Positions 36,113 to 41,815 of a stretch of 41,815 bases of DNA are shown in pieces. The stretch comes from an uncultured Bacteroidales bacterium (GTDB lineage Bacteria > Bacteroidota > Bacteroidia > Bacteroidales > Paludibacteraceae). The notes under the pieces are model-generated. The model saw only the letters and a program-made list of their open reading frames with translations. It was not told the DNA's origin and made no database searches. Positions within the stretch are counted from its first letter, which is position 1. The number at the start of each line of letters is the position of its first letter. The stretch lies in the NCBI GenBank assembly GCA_902783545.1, contig CACZRD010000047.1:1-41815 (forward strand), in the 5' to 3' direction. A program made the translations under genes and the position numbers.

Positions 36113-36706
36113 TTACCATTTGTTATAGTGGATATTCTCCGGTTTGTATTTGTCTTTCACTTCCGGTTGTTCAGCAGGTACGCCAACGGGCACTACGCAC
36201 AGCGGAATGATATGTTCGGGCAACCCCAACATCTCTTGAACCATCTTCGCACGGTTCATATCAGGATGCAATCCCGTCCATACAGCACCTAATCCCATCG
36301 CGTGAGCTGCTAATAATAGGTTCTCTGTCGCTGCCGAAACATCGTTGATCCAGAAGTTCGCCATTTCGCCTTCAATCGCTTTACTCAAGTCGCCGCACGG
36401 GATGATAGCTACCGCCGGCTTGTTGCTGCAACGGCTGTAAGGAAGCGCTTCGCCCAAAGCCGCAATCTTCGCTTCGTCCGTCACCACGATAAATGCCCAT
36501 GGTTGTTTGTTGATGGCAGAGGGTGCTGCCATCGCGGCACGCAGCAGCGTCTCCAACTGCGTTTCGCTGATCTTCTCGCCGGTGAACTCACGCACGGATA
36601 CGCGCGTCATGATGTTTTGAATAGCTTCGTTTTCCATAACTTTTGGTTGATTACTGCACGCAGCGAGCATCGTCGCCGTCAATGCAAAGATGATTAGATT
36701 TTTCAT
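36113..36706 (-). CDS. Nitroreductase-family flavoenzyme with lipoprotein signal
   Basis: FMN-dependent NAD(P)H oxidoreductase fold, 197 aa. The RVSVREFTGEKIS motif (FMN phosphate contact), AAMAAPSAINKQPWAFIVV and GLGAVWTGLHPD are typical. The N-terminus MKNLIIFALTATMLAAC is a lipoprotein leader with Cys at residue 17, so the enzyme is probably anchored facing the periplasm. The DNA encoding the first eight codons is almost identical (23 of 24 nt) to that of the GH53 gene two genes downstream, although the mature proteins are unrelated. It may reduce nitro compounds or quinones; the physiological substrate is unknown. Confidence 0.88.
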   Translation of the reverse strand: MKNLIIFALTATMLAACSNQPKVMENEAIQNIMTRVSVREFTGEKISETQLETLLRAAMAAPSAINKQPWAFIVVTDEAKIAALGEALPYSRCSNKPAVAIIPCGDLSKAIEGEMANFWINDVSAATENLLLAAHAMGLGAVWTGLHPDMNRAKMVQEMLGLPEHIIPLCVVPVGVPAEQPEVKDKYKPENIHYNKW

Positions 36707-36711
36707 GATTT

Positions 36712-37812
36712 TCAGAATCTCACTACGACGCCAATAGGGGCGTCTAATAAACGGATATTATGTTTAGCTGCAATCTCGTGTGCCACGGTGGATGGTTCTG
36801 CCCAAGGATGAACGGATAGGGCGAACTTGTCATGGTGGACGGTGAAGACTTGCTTGGCTTGGAGATCCAAGATGACTTTTTCAAGGTCTTCGGGCGTCGT
36901 GTGGATATATTTCCAACCGGCATTGTACTGTCCGTTTTCCAAGAGCGCCAAATCAACTGCTCCGAAACGCTCGTGTATCTCAGCAAAACGCTTGTCATAA
37001 CCTCCGTCACCGCCGATATACACCTTGCGACCACCGGCTTCCACCATAAAAGATGCCCACAGCGTCTGATTCGGCTTGCCGAGCAGGCGATTGCTAAAAT
37101 GCCTAGACGGTAAGCAAGTTACCGTTAGACCGTTATCACTGTTAGACCGCTTCGCTGTTAGAGCGCCTTCGGCTGTTAGAATCTCGTACCAATCCATTTC
37201 CGTGATTTGCTCGTCCTTATATCCCCAATAGCGCAGGTAATCAGCGATGCCGAGCGGACAAACGACCTGTTTTACGCGGCCGCAGATGTCGCGTAAGGTT
37301 GCGTAATCCATATGATCCCAATGTTCGTGGGTGATAATGAGCACGTCAATGTCCGGCAAATCGTCAGGGCGATATATGTCCGTGCCCGGAAACGCTTTCA
37401 GCATCACCGATGACGGCCATTCCGGCTTCAGCAACGGATCGACCAAATAGCGTTTGCCGTTTAGGCAGAACAGATACGACGAGTGTCCGAACCACACAAG
37501 CCAATCGCTATCGGTAGGCAGGCCATTGAGGTCGGTTTTTACCGCAGGTATCGGCTGTTGCGGCACGCGCAGCGTGTCTTTTTGCGTCAGGAAACGCCAC
37601 AATGTACCGGTTGTACTTGCCGTATCGCCTGTAAACTGCGGCGTCGGTTCTTGGTTTTGGAACATCCCGTCTCTGTAGTTCGGCGACACTTGTATCCGCT
37701 CTTTCGACACATGCCGCCACAACCCGAATGCGGGATGCGAGAGTACAGCCAGCCCCGCTCCGATAAGCAGCAAGATGATGCCCGATATGATTAGCAGAGT
37801 ATTCATTCTCAT
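36712..37812 (-). CDS. Metallo-beta-lactamase-fold hydrolase (UlaG/NAPE-PLD-like)
   Basis: A 366-aa protein with an N-terminal membrane anchor (about residues 5-25). The MBL core begins at WLVWFGHSSYLF, with zinc ligands HEHWDH at 162-167, His238 in PSRHFS and Asp269 in YIGGDGGYD. The arrangement matches the UlaG/N-acyl-phosphatidylethanolamine phospholipase D-like branch, so a phosphodiesterase or lactonase activity at the membrane is likely. Residues ~213-227 (AEGALTAKRSNSDNG) form an extra hairpin encoded by GTTAGA-containing repeats (37115-37183). It lies 13 nt after the ZIP transporter stop and 5 nt before the nitroreductase. Confidence 0.88.
   Translation of the reverse strand: MRMNTLLIISGIILLLIGAGLAVLSHPAFGLWRHVSKERIQVSPNYRDGMFQNQEPTPQFTGDTASTTGTLWRFLTQKDTLRVPQQPIPAVKTDLNGLPTDSDWLVWFGHSSYLFCLNGKRYLVDPLLKPEWPSSVMLKAFPGTDIYRPDDLPDIDVLIITHEHWDHMDYATLRDICGRVKQVVCPLGIADYLRYWGYKDEQITEMDWYEILTAEGALTAKRSNSDNGLTVTCLPSRHFSNRLLGKPNQTLWASFMVEAGGRKVYIGGDGGYDKRFAEIHERFGAVDLALLENGQYNAGWKYIHTTPEDLEKVILDLQAKQVFTVHHDKFALSVHPWAEPSTVAHEIAAKHNIRLLDAPIGVVVRF
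37115..37183 (-). repeat. GTTAGA-type repeat tract inside the MBL-fold gene
   Basis: Plus strand: GTTAGA, or near variants, recurs six times; the last three copies are separated by CCGCTTCGCT and GCGCCTTCGGCT. It encodes the non-conserved loop at residues ~213-227. The spacing is irregular (7-18 nt), unlike the strict heptamers elsewhere. Confidence 0.55.
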
Positions 37813-37825
37813 ACTTATTCGTTTT

Positions 37826-38602
37826 TTATCCCATGACTACGTCAAGAACCATCATCAGCACAAAACCCAGCGCGAAACCGATGGTGGAGAGGTTGGAGTG
37901 TGTGCCGTTAGAGGCTTCGGGGATGAGTTCTTCGACGACCACGTAGATCATCGCACCGGCAGCAAAAGCCAGCAGATACGGCATGGCAGGCAGGAAAAGA
38001 GATGCCAGCAGAATGATCAGCAGACCGCCGACGGGTTCGGCGACACCGCTCAGTGAGCCGATGAGGAAGGAGCGCCAACGGCTGTTACCTGCCGCACGCA
38101 TGGGCATGGAGATGATGGCGCCTTCGGGGATGTTCTGGATGGCGATACCGATAGACATCGCCAGTGCGCCCATGAGCGAGATGTCCGCTTGTCCGTCTTG
38201 TGTACCGGCAAAGACCACACCGACAGCCATGCCTTCCGGCAGGTTGTGGATGGTGACCGCCAGCGCGAGCATCGCTGTGCGTGAGAGACGGGCTTTGAGA
38301 CCTTCGGGATGGTCGCTACCCACATGCAAGTGCGGCGTCAGTTCGTCAATGAGCAACAGGAAGCCCATGCCTAACAAAAAGCCCACAGCCGCCGGCGCGA
38401 CTTGCATCGCACCTTCGCCGTGAGACATATCGATAGCCGGGATAAGCAGCGACCAGACAGATGCCGCGACCATCACACCCGACGCAAAGCCGAGCAATGC
38501 TTTCTGCAGGCGCTCGGGCATGTCGCGTTTCATAAAGAACACGAACGATGCCCCGAGCATTGTGCCCAACAGAGGGATGAGTAGACCAATGAGATTTACC
38601 AT
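37826..38602 (-). CDS. ZIP-family divalent metal transporter
   Basis: A 258-aa inner-membrane protein with about eight hydrophobic segments. The two metal-binding helices carry HNLPEG (119-124) and QNIPEG (156-161), the ZIP hallmark. A short histidine-containing loop (HLHVGSDHPEG, ~91-101) precedes them. ZIP proteins import zinc, iron or manganese into the cytoplasm. In a peroxide-responsive setting manganese or zinc uptake would make sense, but the metal is not deducible. The start codon overlaps a CATTTAC heptamer tract, so the exact first codon is uncertain; the first membrane helix begins immediately after. Confidence 0.9.
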   Translation of the reverse strand: MVNLIGLLIPLLGTMLGASFVFFMKRDMPERLQKALLGFASGVMVAASVWSLLIPAIDMSHGEGAMQVAPAAVGFLLGMGFLLLIDELTPHLHVGSDHPEGLKARLSRTAMLALAVTIHNLPEGMAVGVVFAGTQDGQADISLMGALAMSIGIAIQNIPEGAIISMPMRAAGNSRWRSFLIGSLSGVAEPVGGLLIILLASLFLPAMPYLLAFAAGAMIYVVVEELIPEASNGTHSNLSTIGFALGFVLMMVLDVVMG

Positions 38603-38628
38603 TTGGTCATTTACTATTTACCATTTAG
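38593..38628 (-). repeat. CATTTAC heptamer tract at the ZIP gene start
   Basis: Plus-strand units GATTTAC, CATTTGG(T), CATTTAC, TATTTAC, CATTTAG. On the minus strand each unit reads GTAAATG, so the tract supplies repeated ATG triplets. It overlaps both the stop of the winged-helix gene and the start of the ZIP gene. Confidence 0.7.
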
Positions 38629-38798
38629 TTAGCCGGAGCCCATTTGCAGCGAACGGGTGAGATGATCGCACCTTCCTTCTTCAGTTCTGCAAACGCTTTG
38701 TCCACTTCCTTGCGGTCGATACCTGTGATCTCCGCAATCTTGCCAGCGTTGACGGGCTGACCGAAGTCACGCATCGCTTTCAATACTTGCTCTTTCAT
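38625..38798 (-). CDS. Small winged-helix DNA-binding protein
   Basis: A 57-aa gene: starts MKEQVLKAMRDFGQPV, continues NAGKIAEITGIDRKEVDKAF and ends CKWAPAN. The order helix, AGKIAEITG helix-turn-helix, then IISPVRC wing matches a compact winged-helix fold. Similar mini-proteins occur in Bacteroides and are annotated as transcriptional regulators, but no target is known. It lies between the ZIP transporter and the glutathione peroxidase, so local metal or redox control is possible. The two cysteine-poor helices carry a single Cys (residue 51) near the C-terminus. Confidence 0.85.
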   Translation of the reverse strand: MKEQVLKAMRDFGQPVNAGKIAEITGIDRKEVDKAFAELKKEGAIISPVRCKWAPAN

Positions 38799-38803
38799 AA
38801 ATT

Positions 38804-38900
38804 CATTTACTATTTAATCATTTACCATTTCTAATCTCCCTTCGGTCGAACGATCTGCTTCGCTGTATGGGTCATTTATCGTGTCATTTAATCATTTATC
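38804..38900 (-). repeat. Scattered CATTTAC-type heptamers between GPx and winged-helix genes
   Basis: Plus strand: CATTTAC (38804), TATTTAAT, CATTTAC (38819), CATTTCT, then CATTTAT (38873), CATTTAAT (38885) and CATTTATC (38893). The tract reaches into the last codons of the peroxidase gene. The gap 38799-38891 has no other feature. Confidence 0.6.
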
Positions 38901-39530
38901 TAATTCGGCTACGATGTTTGCCTCGAAATCCTTCGGTTCGGCTACCGGCGCAAAGCGTTGAACGGTCTTGCCGTCCTTGGAAACGAGGAACTTGGTGAAG
39001 TTCCAAAGGATATCGCTCTCTTTCTCTACGCTCTTGCTGATGCGCTTGAGCATAGCATGTGCGGCTTTGGCTTTGAGGCCTTTGTATTCCTCTGTCGGGG
39101 CTTGCTCCTTGAGGTATTCGAAGACGGGATTGGCGTTGGCGCCGTTGACGTCGGATTTAGCCATCAGCGGGAACGTCACACCGTGGTTCAGGCGGCAGAA
39201 CTCTTCGATCTGCTCATCGCTGCCCGGTTCTTGGTTGGCGAACTGGTCACACGGGAAACCGAGGATAACGAAGCCTTGGTCTTTGTATTTCTTGTACAGT
39301 GCTTCCAGACCGTCGTACTGCGGAGTGAAACCGCACTTGCTGGCGGTATTGACGATGAGAATTACTTGTCCTTTGTAATCTGCGAGGTTCACCTCTTTGC
39401 CCTTGTTGCTGAGGGGCGTAAAATCATAGATGGTTGCCATAGTTTCGTTTGTTTGAGTTGTACATGAGGTTAGTAGTAGTGCGGTGCACGCTATCCAAAG
39501 CGTACACCGTAGTGTGCGAATGATGCGCAT
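38892..39530 (-). CDS. Glutathione peroxidase-family thiol peroxidase, lipoprotein form
   Basis: Reduces hydrogen peroxide or lipid hydroperoxides. The thioredoxin-fold core starts at MATIYDFTPL (residue 31). The catalytic set is complete: Cys66 in NTASKCGFTP, Gln100 in FPCDQFANQEP, Trp176-Asn177 in ILWNFTKF. It is a cysteine, not selenocysteine, type and in bacteria normally uses thioredoxin. The first 30 residues form a lipoprotein leader (LLLTSC, Cys at 23) that typical family members lack. The ATG of MATIYDF at 39440 could serve as an alternative start giving a cytoplasmic form. It begins one base after the ferritin-like stop, within the OhrR-led cluster. Confidence 0.93.
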   Translation of the reverse strand: MRIIRTLRCTLWIACTALLLTSCTTQTNETMATIYDFTPLSNKGKEVNLADYKGQVILIVNTASKCGFTPQYDGLEALYKKYKDQGFVILGFPCDQFANQEPGSDEQIEEFCRLNHGVTFPLMAKSDVNGANANPVFEYLKEQAPTEEYKGLKAKAAHAMLKRISKSVEKESDILWNFTKFLVSKDGKTVQRFAPVAEPKDFEANIVAELDK

Positions 39531-39531
39531 A

Positions 39532-39993
39532 TTACATCATAGCGATAAGGAAGTTCTCGTAACCGATCTTGTCGATGAGTTTGAGGTACTGTGCCTCCCA
39601 TTCCATGTGTTCTTTCTCGCCGTCGATCCATTTCTGGATGAGTTTCTGCGTTGGGTAATCGTCAGCGAAAGCCTGTGCGAGTTTGCTCATCTCTTCTACA
39701 GCGGTAGGTTGGTAATCTGACTCTATCTGCTGCTTCGGATCGTCATAGAACGGGAACTCGATGGTTTTCATAGCCTCCTGCAGGTCAGCGGGTTTGCAGC
39801 CGAGTTCAACCAGACGGTTGAGCACTTCTTCTGCCTCGTCCCACTCCTCTTCTGCTTCGGCTTTCCACTTGTCAGCGAGTTTGTTCCAGCCGTTCAGACG
39901 GTCGTACGCCGAGAAAGCGAAATGTTGCTTACTGTTACCAAACCATACTGCGCCCATATAGGCGAATGCTTTTAAAGCTTCTTGCTTGTTCAT
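39532..39993 (-). CDS. Ferritin-like domain protein
   Basis: A 153-aa, all-helical acidic protein. A four-helix bundle is suggested by EAEEEWDEAEEVLNRLVELG (~46-65), PTAVEEMSKLAQAFADDYP and EKEHMEWEAQYLKLID, whose ExxH and ExxE pairs resemble the di-iron ligands of ferritin/rubrerythrin-like proteins. The first helix is poor in glutamate, so whether the metal site is complete is unclear. Probable role: iron sequestration or peroxide consumption, consistent with its place between ohrR and the glutathione peroxidase. It could also be a member of a ferritin-like family of unknown function. Confidence 0.75.
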   Translation of the reverse strand: MNKQEALKAFAYMGAVWFGNSKQHFAFSAYDRLNGWNKLADKWKAEAEEEWDEAEEVLNRLVELGCKPADLQEAMKTIEFPFYDDPKQQIESDYQPTAVEEMSKLAQAFADDYPTQKLIQKWIDGEKEHMEWEAQYLKLIDKIGYENFLIAMM

Positions 39994-40019
39994 AATGGTA
40001 AAATTTTTGAGGGTTTATA

Positions 40020-40466
40020 TTATTGTTTTCTTTTCAGTCCTTCGATGAGTTTGTCGAGTGTAGGGATCATCTGAATGAGTTCCTCTTCCTCGCCCGTCTT
40101 GAGTGCTATATCGCGTTTGAGACAATCCGGGATGCGTTGTGCCTGCTCGTACATAGCTTTGCCTTGATCCGTCAGCGCAACGATGCGCGTGCGTGTATCT
40201 TCTTTGCCGCGTGTACGTGTGATGAGTCCGGCTTTCTCCATCCGCTGGAGTAGGGGAGTCACGGTGTTCGTATCTAATAGCAGCCGGTTTGCTATCTCGC
40301 ACACCGGCTGTTTGTCTTGTCCCCACAATACTAACAACACTAAATACTGCGGATAGGTTATACCCATCTGAGCGAAATATGGTTGGTATGCACCTGTCAC
40401 CAAGCGTGCTGCCGTATATAAACGGAAGCAAAGTTGGTTCTCTAATTTCAGTTGCTCGTTATCCAT
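40020..40466 (-). CDS. ohrR: MarR/OhrR-family peroxide-sensing repressor
   Basis: A winged-helix dimer that represses peroxide-defence genes until its reactive cysteine is oxidised. LKLENQLCFRLYTAARLV near the N-terminus closely matches the OhrR sensor helix (Cys13), and ITYPQYLVLLVLW supplies the conserved tyrosine region. LLLDTNTVTPLLQRMEKAGLITR is the recognition helix and wing start. I start at the third candidate ATG (40466, MDNEQ); two upstream ATGs (to 40496) lie in CATTTAC heptamer repeats and add non-conserved MVNDQMVNEF. It heads a run of ten same-strand genes; two palindromes at its promoter suggest autoregulation. Confidence 0.9.
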   Translation of the reverse strand: MDNEQLKLENQLCFRLYTAARLVTGAYQPYFAQMGITYPQYLVLLVLWGQDKQPVCEIANRLLLDTNTVTPLLQRMEKAGLITRTRGKEDTRTRIVALTDQGKAMYEQAQRIPDCLKRDIALKTGEEEELIQMIPTLDKLIEGLKRKQ

Positions 40467-40471
40467 GAATT

Positions 40472-40518
40472 CATTTACCATTTGGTCATTTACCATCTAC
40501 CATTTATTGGGGCATTTG
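40472..40518 (-). repeat. CATTTAC heptamer tract in the ohrR leader
   Basis: Plus-strand units CATTTAC (40472), CATTTGG(T), CATTTAC (40487), CATCTAC, CATTTAT, then CATTTGG (40512). It fills the predicted 5' untranslated region of ohrR and supplies the extra in-frame ATGs. Confidence 0.75.
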
Positions 40519-40525
40519 GCTATTT

Positions 40526-40578
40526 ATATCGTTCACGATGCAAAAGTACAAAAAATAATTTAATATCGCAAACGATAT
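40526..40578 (-). promoter_or_regulatory. ohrR promoter with two palindromic operators
   Basis: Minus strand: TTTG -33 box (plus CAAA, 40569-40572), 20-nt spacer, TACTTTTG -7 box (40541-40548). Two copies of ATATCG-N4-CGATAT frame it: 40563-40578 (perfect arms; the -33 box is exactly its 4-nt centre) and 40526-40541 (second arm CGATGC), just downstream of the -7 box at the likely transcription start. The positions suit steric repression by a dimeric repressor, most simply OhrR itself. Confidence 0.7.
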
Positions 40579-40648
40579 ATCTATTTTTTGCCCAAATGAT
40601 GCACTTTTTGATGAAAAATGTATTCTTTAGTAAGCAAACAAGGGTAAC

Positions 40649-41134
40649 TCAAGGAGTAAATCTGCCTGTACGACGGCAATACGCTTCGTATTCTTCTCCG
40701 AAGTCACGGCGCAGACGTTTCTCTTCGCTCAGCACCTGAACAATCATGATTGCCACGAAGATGATCCACACAAGCAGCGCTTGCCACGTCCACAGCCACA
40801 CGATGTAACCAAACAGGTAGATAAATGTGCCTGTCAGCATCGGGTTACGGTTGAGGCGGTACGGACCGTCGGTCATCAGATGTTGCGTGCGTGAACCTAT
40901 CTCGTGGTCGAAAGCGTCCATGGGATTACCTTTACCGCGGCGTTTCATATACACGATAGTCCACACGCTCAGCGCCAAGCCGCCAAGTATCAGCGCACCC
41001 GTAACCGATGCTCGTAACGCCCCGATGTGCACTAGCGCCGGCATACCCGACGCTAACCACATGATCGTTGGCAGTAGCACAACGAATAGCACTCCGCCGA
41101 GCATGTAGCCGGCTATGTCACGAAACTTTTTCAT
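40649..41134 (-). CDS. Isoprenylcysteine methyltransferase-like membrane protein
   Basis: A 161-aa protein with four to five hydrophobic segments and the ICMT/phospholipid-methyltransferase signature: GPYRLNRNPMLTGTFIYLFG (~93-112) and EEKRLRRDFGEEYEAYCRRT near the C-terminus, which together form the S-adenosylmethionine and headgroup site. Bacterial members methylate various small lipids or isoprenoid-like substrates; the actual one is unknown. I choose the ATG at 41134 (MKKFRDIAGYM), which overlaps the end of the upstream YjbR gene by 17 nt; an earlier start at 41167 is possible but reads through YjbR coding sequence. Confidence 0.85.
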   Translation of the reverse strand: MKKFRDIAGYMLGGVLFVVLLPTIMWLASGMPALVHIGALRASVTGALILGGLALSVWTIVYMKRRGKGNPMDAFDHEIGSRTQHLMTDGPYRLNRNPMLTGTFIYLFGYIVWLWTWQALLVWIIFVAIMIVQVLSEEKRLRRDFGEEYEAYCRRTGRFTP

Positions 41135-41508
41135 ATCCGTTCTTCTTACTATATTTGGCTTTGACAATCTCGTACGAATTGCATGTCAAGCTGCGCAATA
41201 ACTCGTCGGGTGCTGCATTTGGATCTATTCCTATCCAATGCTTCGGCGACTCGTTGTACGGATTGCCGATACAATCATATTGCGCCTTCAGTTCTTAGCC
41301 GCGAGGGCACGATTATTTCATCGATTCGTTCCGGCTGGCACTTGAGAGAAATGATACGATAGTCGTTGCAATCGAAGAATGCAAACATATGTCCGCAGAC
41401 ATAGAAAACAAGTACACCTTCTCCGTTCTTGAATTTCACAAACGGTGTCTTCTCTTCTACATCCGCGCCAAGAGAAAGGCAATATTCTCTGTATTCGTCA
41501 ATGAACAT
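41118..41508 (-). pseudogene. MmcQ/YjbR-family gene, frameshifted
   Basis: The first part in one frame reads DEYREYCLSLG, EKTPFVKF and GEGVLVFYVCGHMFAFF up to PERIDE; the second part in another frame resumes at LKAQYDCIGNPYNESPKHW and ends EIVKAKYSKKNGYEKVS. Together these cover a normal YjbR protein (about 120 aa; CyaY-like fold, DNA-binding suggested). They are separated by 25 extra bases at 41292-41316 that break the frame; removing them restores a clean reading frame of 121 codons plus stop. The start is taken at 41508 (MFIDEY). It may be a genuine inactivation or a sequence/assembly error. Confidence 0.75.
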
Positions 41509-41631
41509 ATTCGCATTGTTTAGCCAATTCCACACTATCCCGCTCGTACTGACGATCAACGACGATGAGCAACATCGGCACTTGCGTCCAGGTGTTTTCT
41601 TCCGTAGCAACTTCGGCATGATAGGTAAACG

Positions 41632-41815
41632 TTAGTTTCTGTCTTGCTCTTTCGCTTTCTCCACTAACCGTTTGCCTAATTCGTACGCTTTCTGCAAGTC
41701 CTGCGGGAAACGGGTCTCGCGGATGTGTGCACGGGTCGGCTCGTCCACGGCAGTCTCGTATTTGGAGTAGTCGTTGAACTGGTATGTCTCGTGCGAACAA
41801 AGCATTTCCGGCTGA
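41632..41815 (-). CDS. C-terminal fragment, probable flavodoxin-family oxidoreductase
   Basis: Runs off the window edge; only the last 60 residues are present. Visible: PEMLCSHETYQFNDYSKYE, then HIRETRFPQDLQKAYELGK, ending EKAKEQDRN. The Tyr/Phe-Asp-Tyr segment followed by an amphipathic C-terminal helix with (F/L)PxDLxKAxELG resembles the tail of NADPH-dependent FMN reductase/flavodoxin-family proteins of Bacteroidetes. The call is from general resemblance only. The gap to the next gene (41509-41631) has no convincing start. Confidence 0.45.
   Translation of the reverse strand, partial: QPEMLCSHETYQFNDYSKYETAVDEPTRAHIRETRFPQDLQKAYELGKRLVEKAKEQDRN

Noticed and set aside
40467..40496. Ten extra N-terminal codons of OhrR
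   Set aside because: They are encoded by CATTTAC heptamers and are absent from the OhrR family; the start at 40466 fits better.
41509..41631. Protein-like stretch between YjbR and the flavodoxin-like fragment (minus strand, EENTWTQVPMLLIVVDRQYE)
   Set aside because: It reads plausibly and ends overlapping the YjbR start, but has no good start codon and continues upstream only in a frame that conflicts with the flavodoxin-like tail. It may be a decayed gene remnant; not supported enough to annotate.

Overview
The window reads as chromosome of a Bacteroidota bacterium, most likely order Bacteroidales. Nearly every gene start with room for a promoter has the phylum's -33 TTTG / -7 TAnnTTTG signal with a spacing of about 20 nt. 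There is a Bacteroidetes-type TonB, two very large secreted proteins (one with a C-terminal type IX secretion-like domain), PCMD modules and several lipoprotein leaders. I cannot place it below order. No phage, insertion sequence or CRISPR array was seen.

Layout. 1-625: tRNA-Gln(CTG) on the minus strand and two pairs of related dyad repeats in leader regions. 626-7352, plus strand: polyprenyl diphosphate synthase, YicC, pseudouridine kinase and glycosidase (psuK-psuG), then TonB and recG behind their own promoter. 7366-8231: an AT-rich module in which two homologous, apparently structured ~200-nt elements (A and B) bracket a small GxxExxY (PD-(D/E)XK-like) gene. 8418-10640: lipoprotein S9 peptidase. 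11046-26426: a 5126-residue secreted repeat protein taking 37% of the window. 26673-33482: a 2269-residue secreted protein with two PCMD-like modules and about 17 beta-sandwich repeats. 33511-33545: a shared terminator where the strands converge.

33550-40466, minus strand: ten closely spaced genes beginning with an OhrR-type peroxide-sensing regulator, then a ferritin-like protein, glutathione peroxidase, small winged-helix protein, ZIP metal transporter, metallo-beta-lactamase-fold enzyme, nitroreductase, flavodoxin, BASS transporter and a GH53 galactanase. The front part looks like a peroxide/metal/redox operon, and several of its enzymes carry export leaders. 40649-41815: an isoprenylcysteine-methyltransferase-like membrane enzyme, a frameshifted MmcQ/YjbR gene and the tail of a probable flavodoxin-family protein.

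Strongest unusual signals: (1) the A - GxxExxY - B module, whose two RNA-like elements keep the same hairpins through compensatory changes; (2) imperfect heptanucleotide tracts inserted in conserved genes (yicC, S9 peptidase, GH53) and in intergenic leaders; (3) a multi-level repeat architecture in the 5126-residue protein, including a ~2.4-kb duplicated block of about a dozen units; (4) covarying dyad repeats in the leaders of tRNA-Gln and the prenyl synthase; (5) a pair of ATATCG-N4-CGATAT palindromes at the ohrR promoter.
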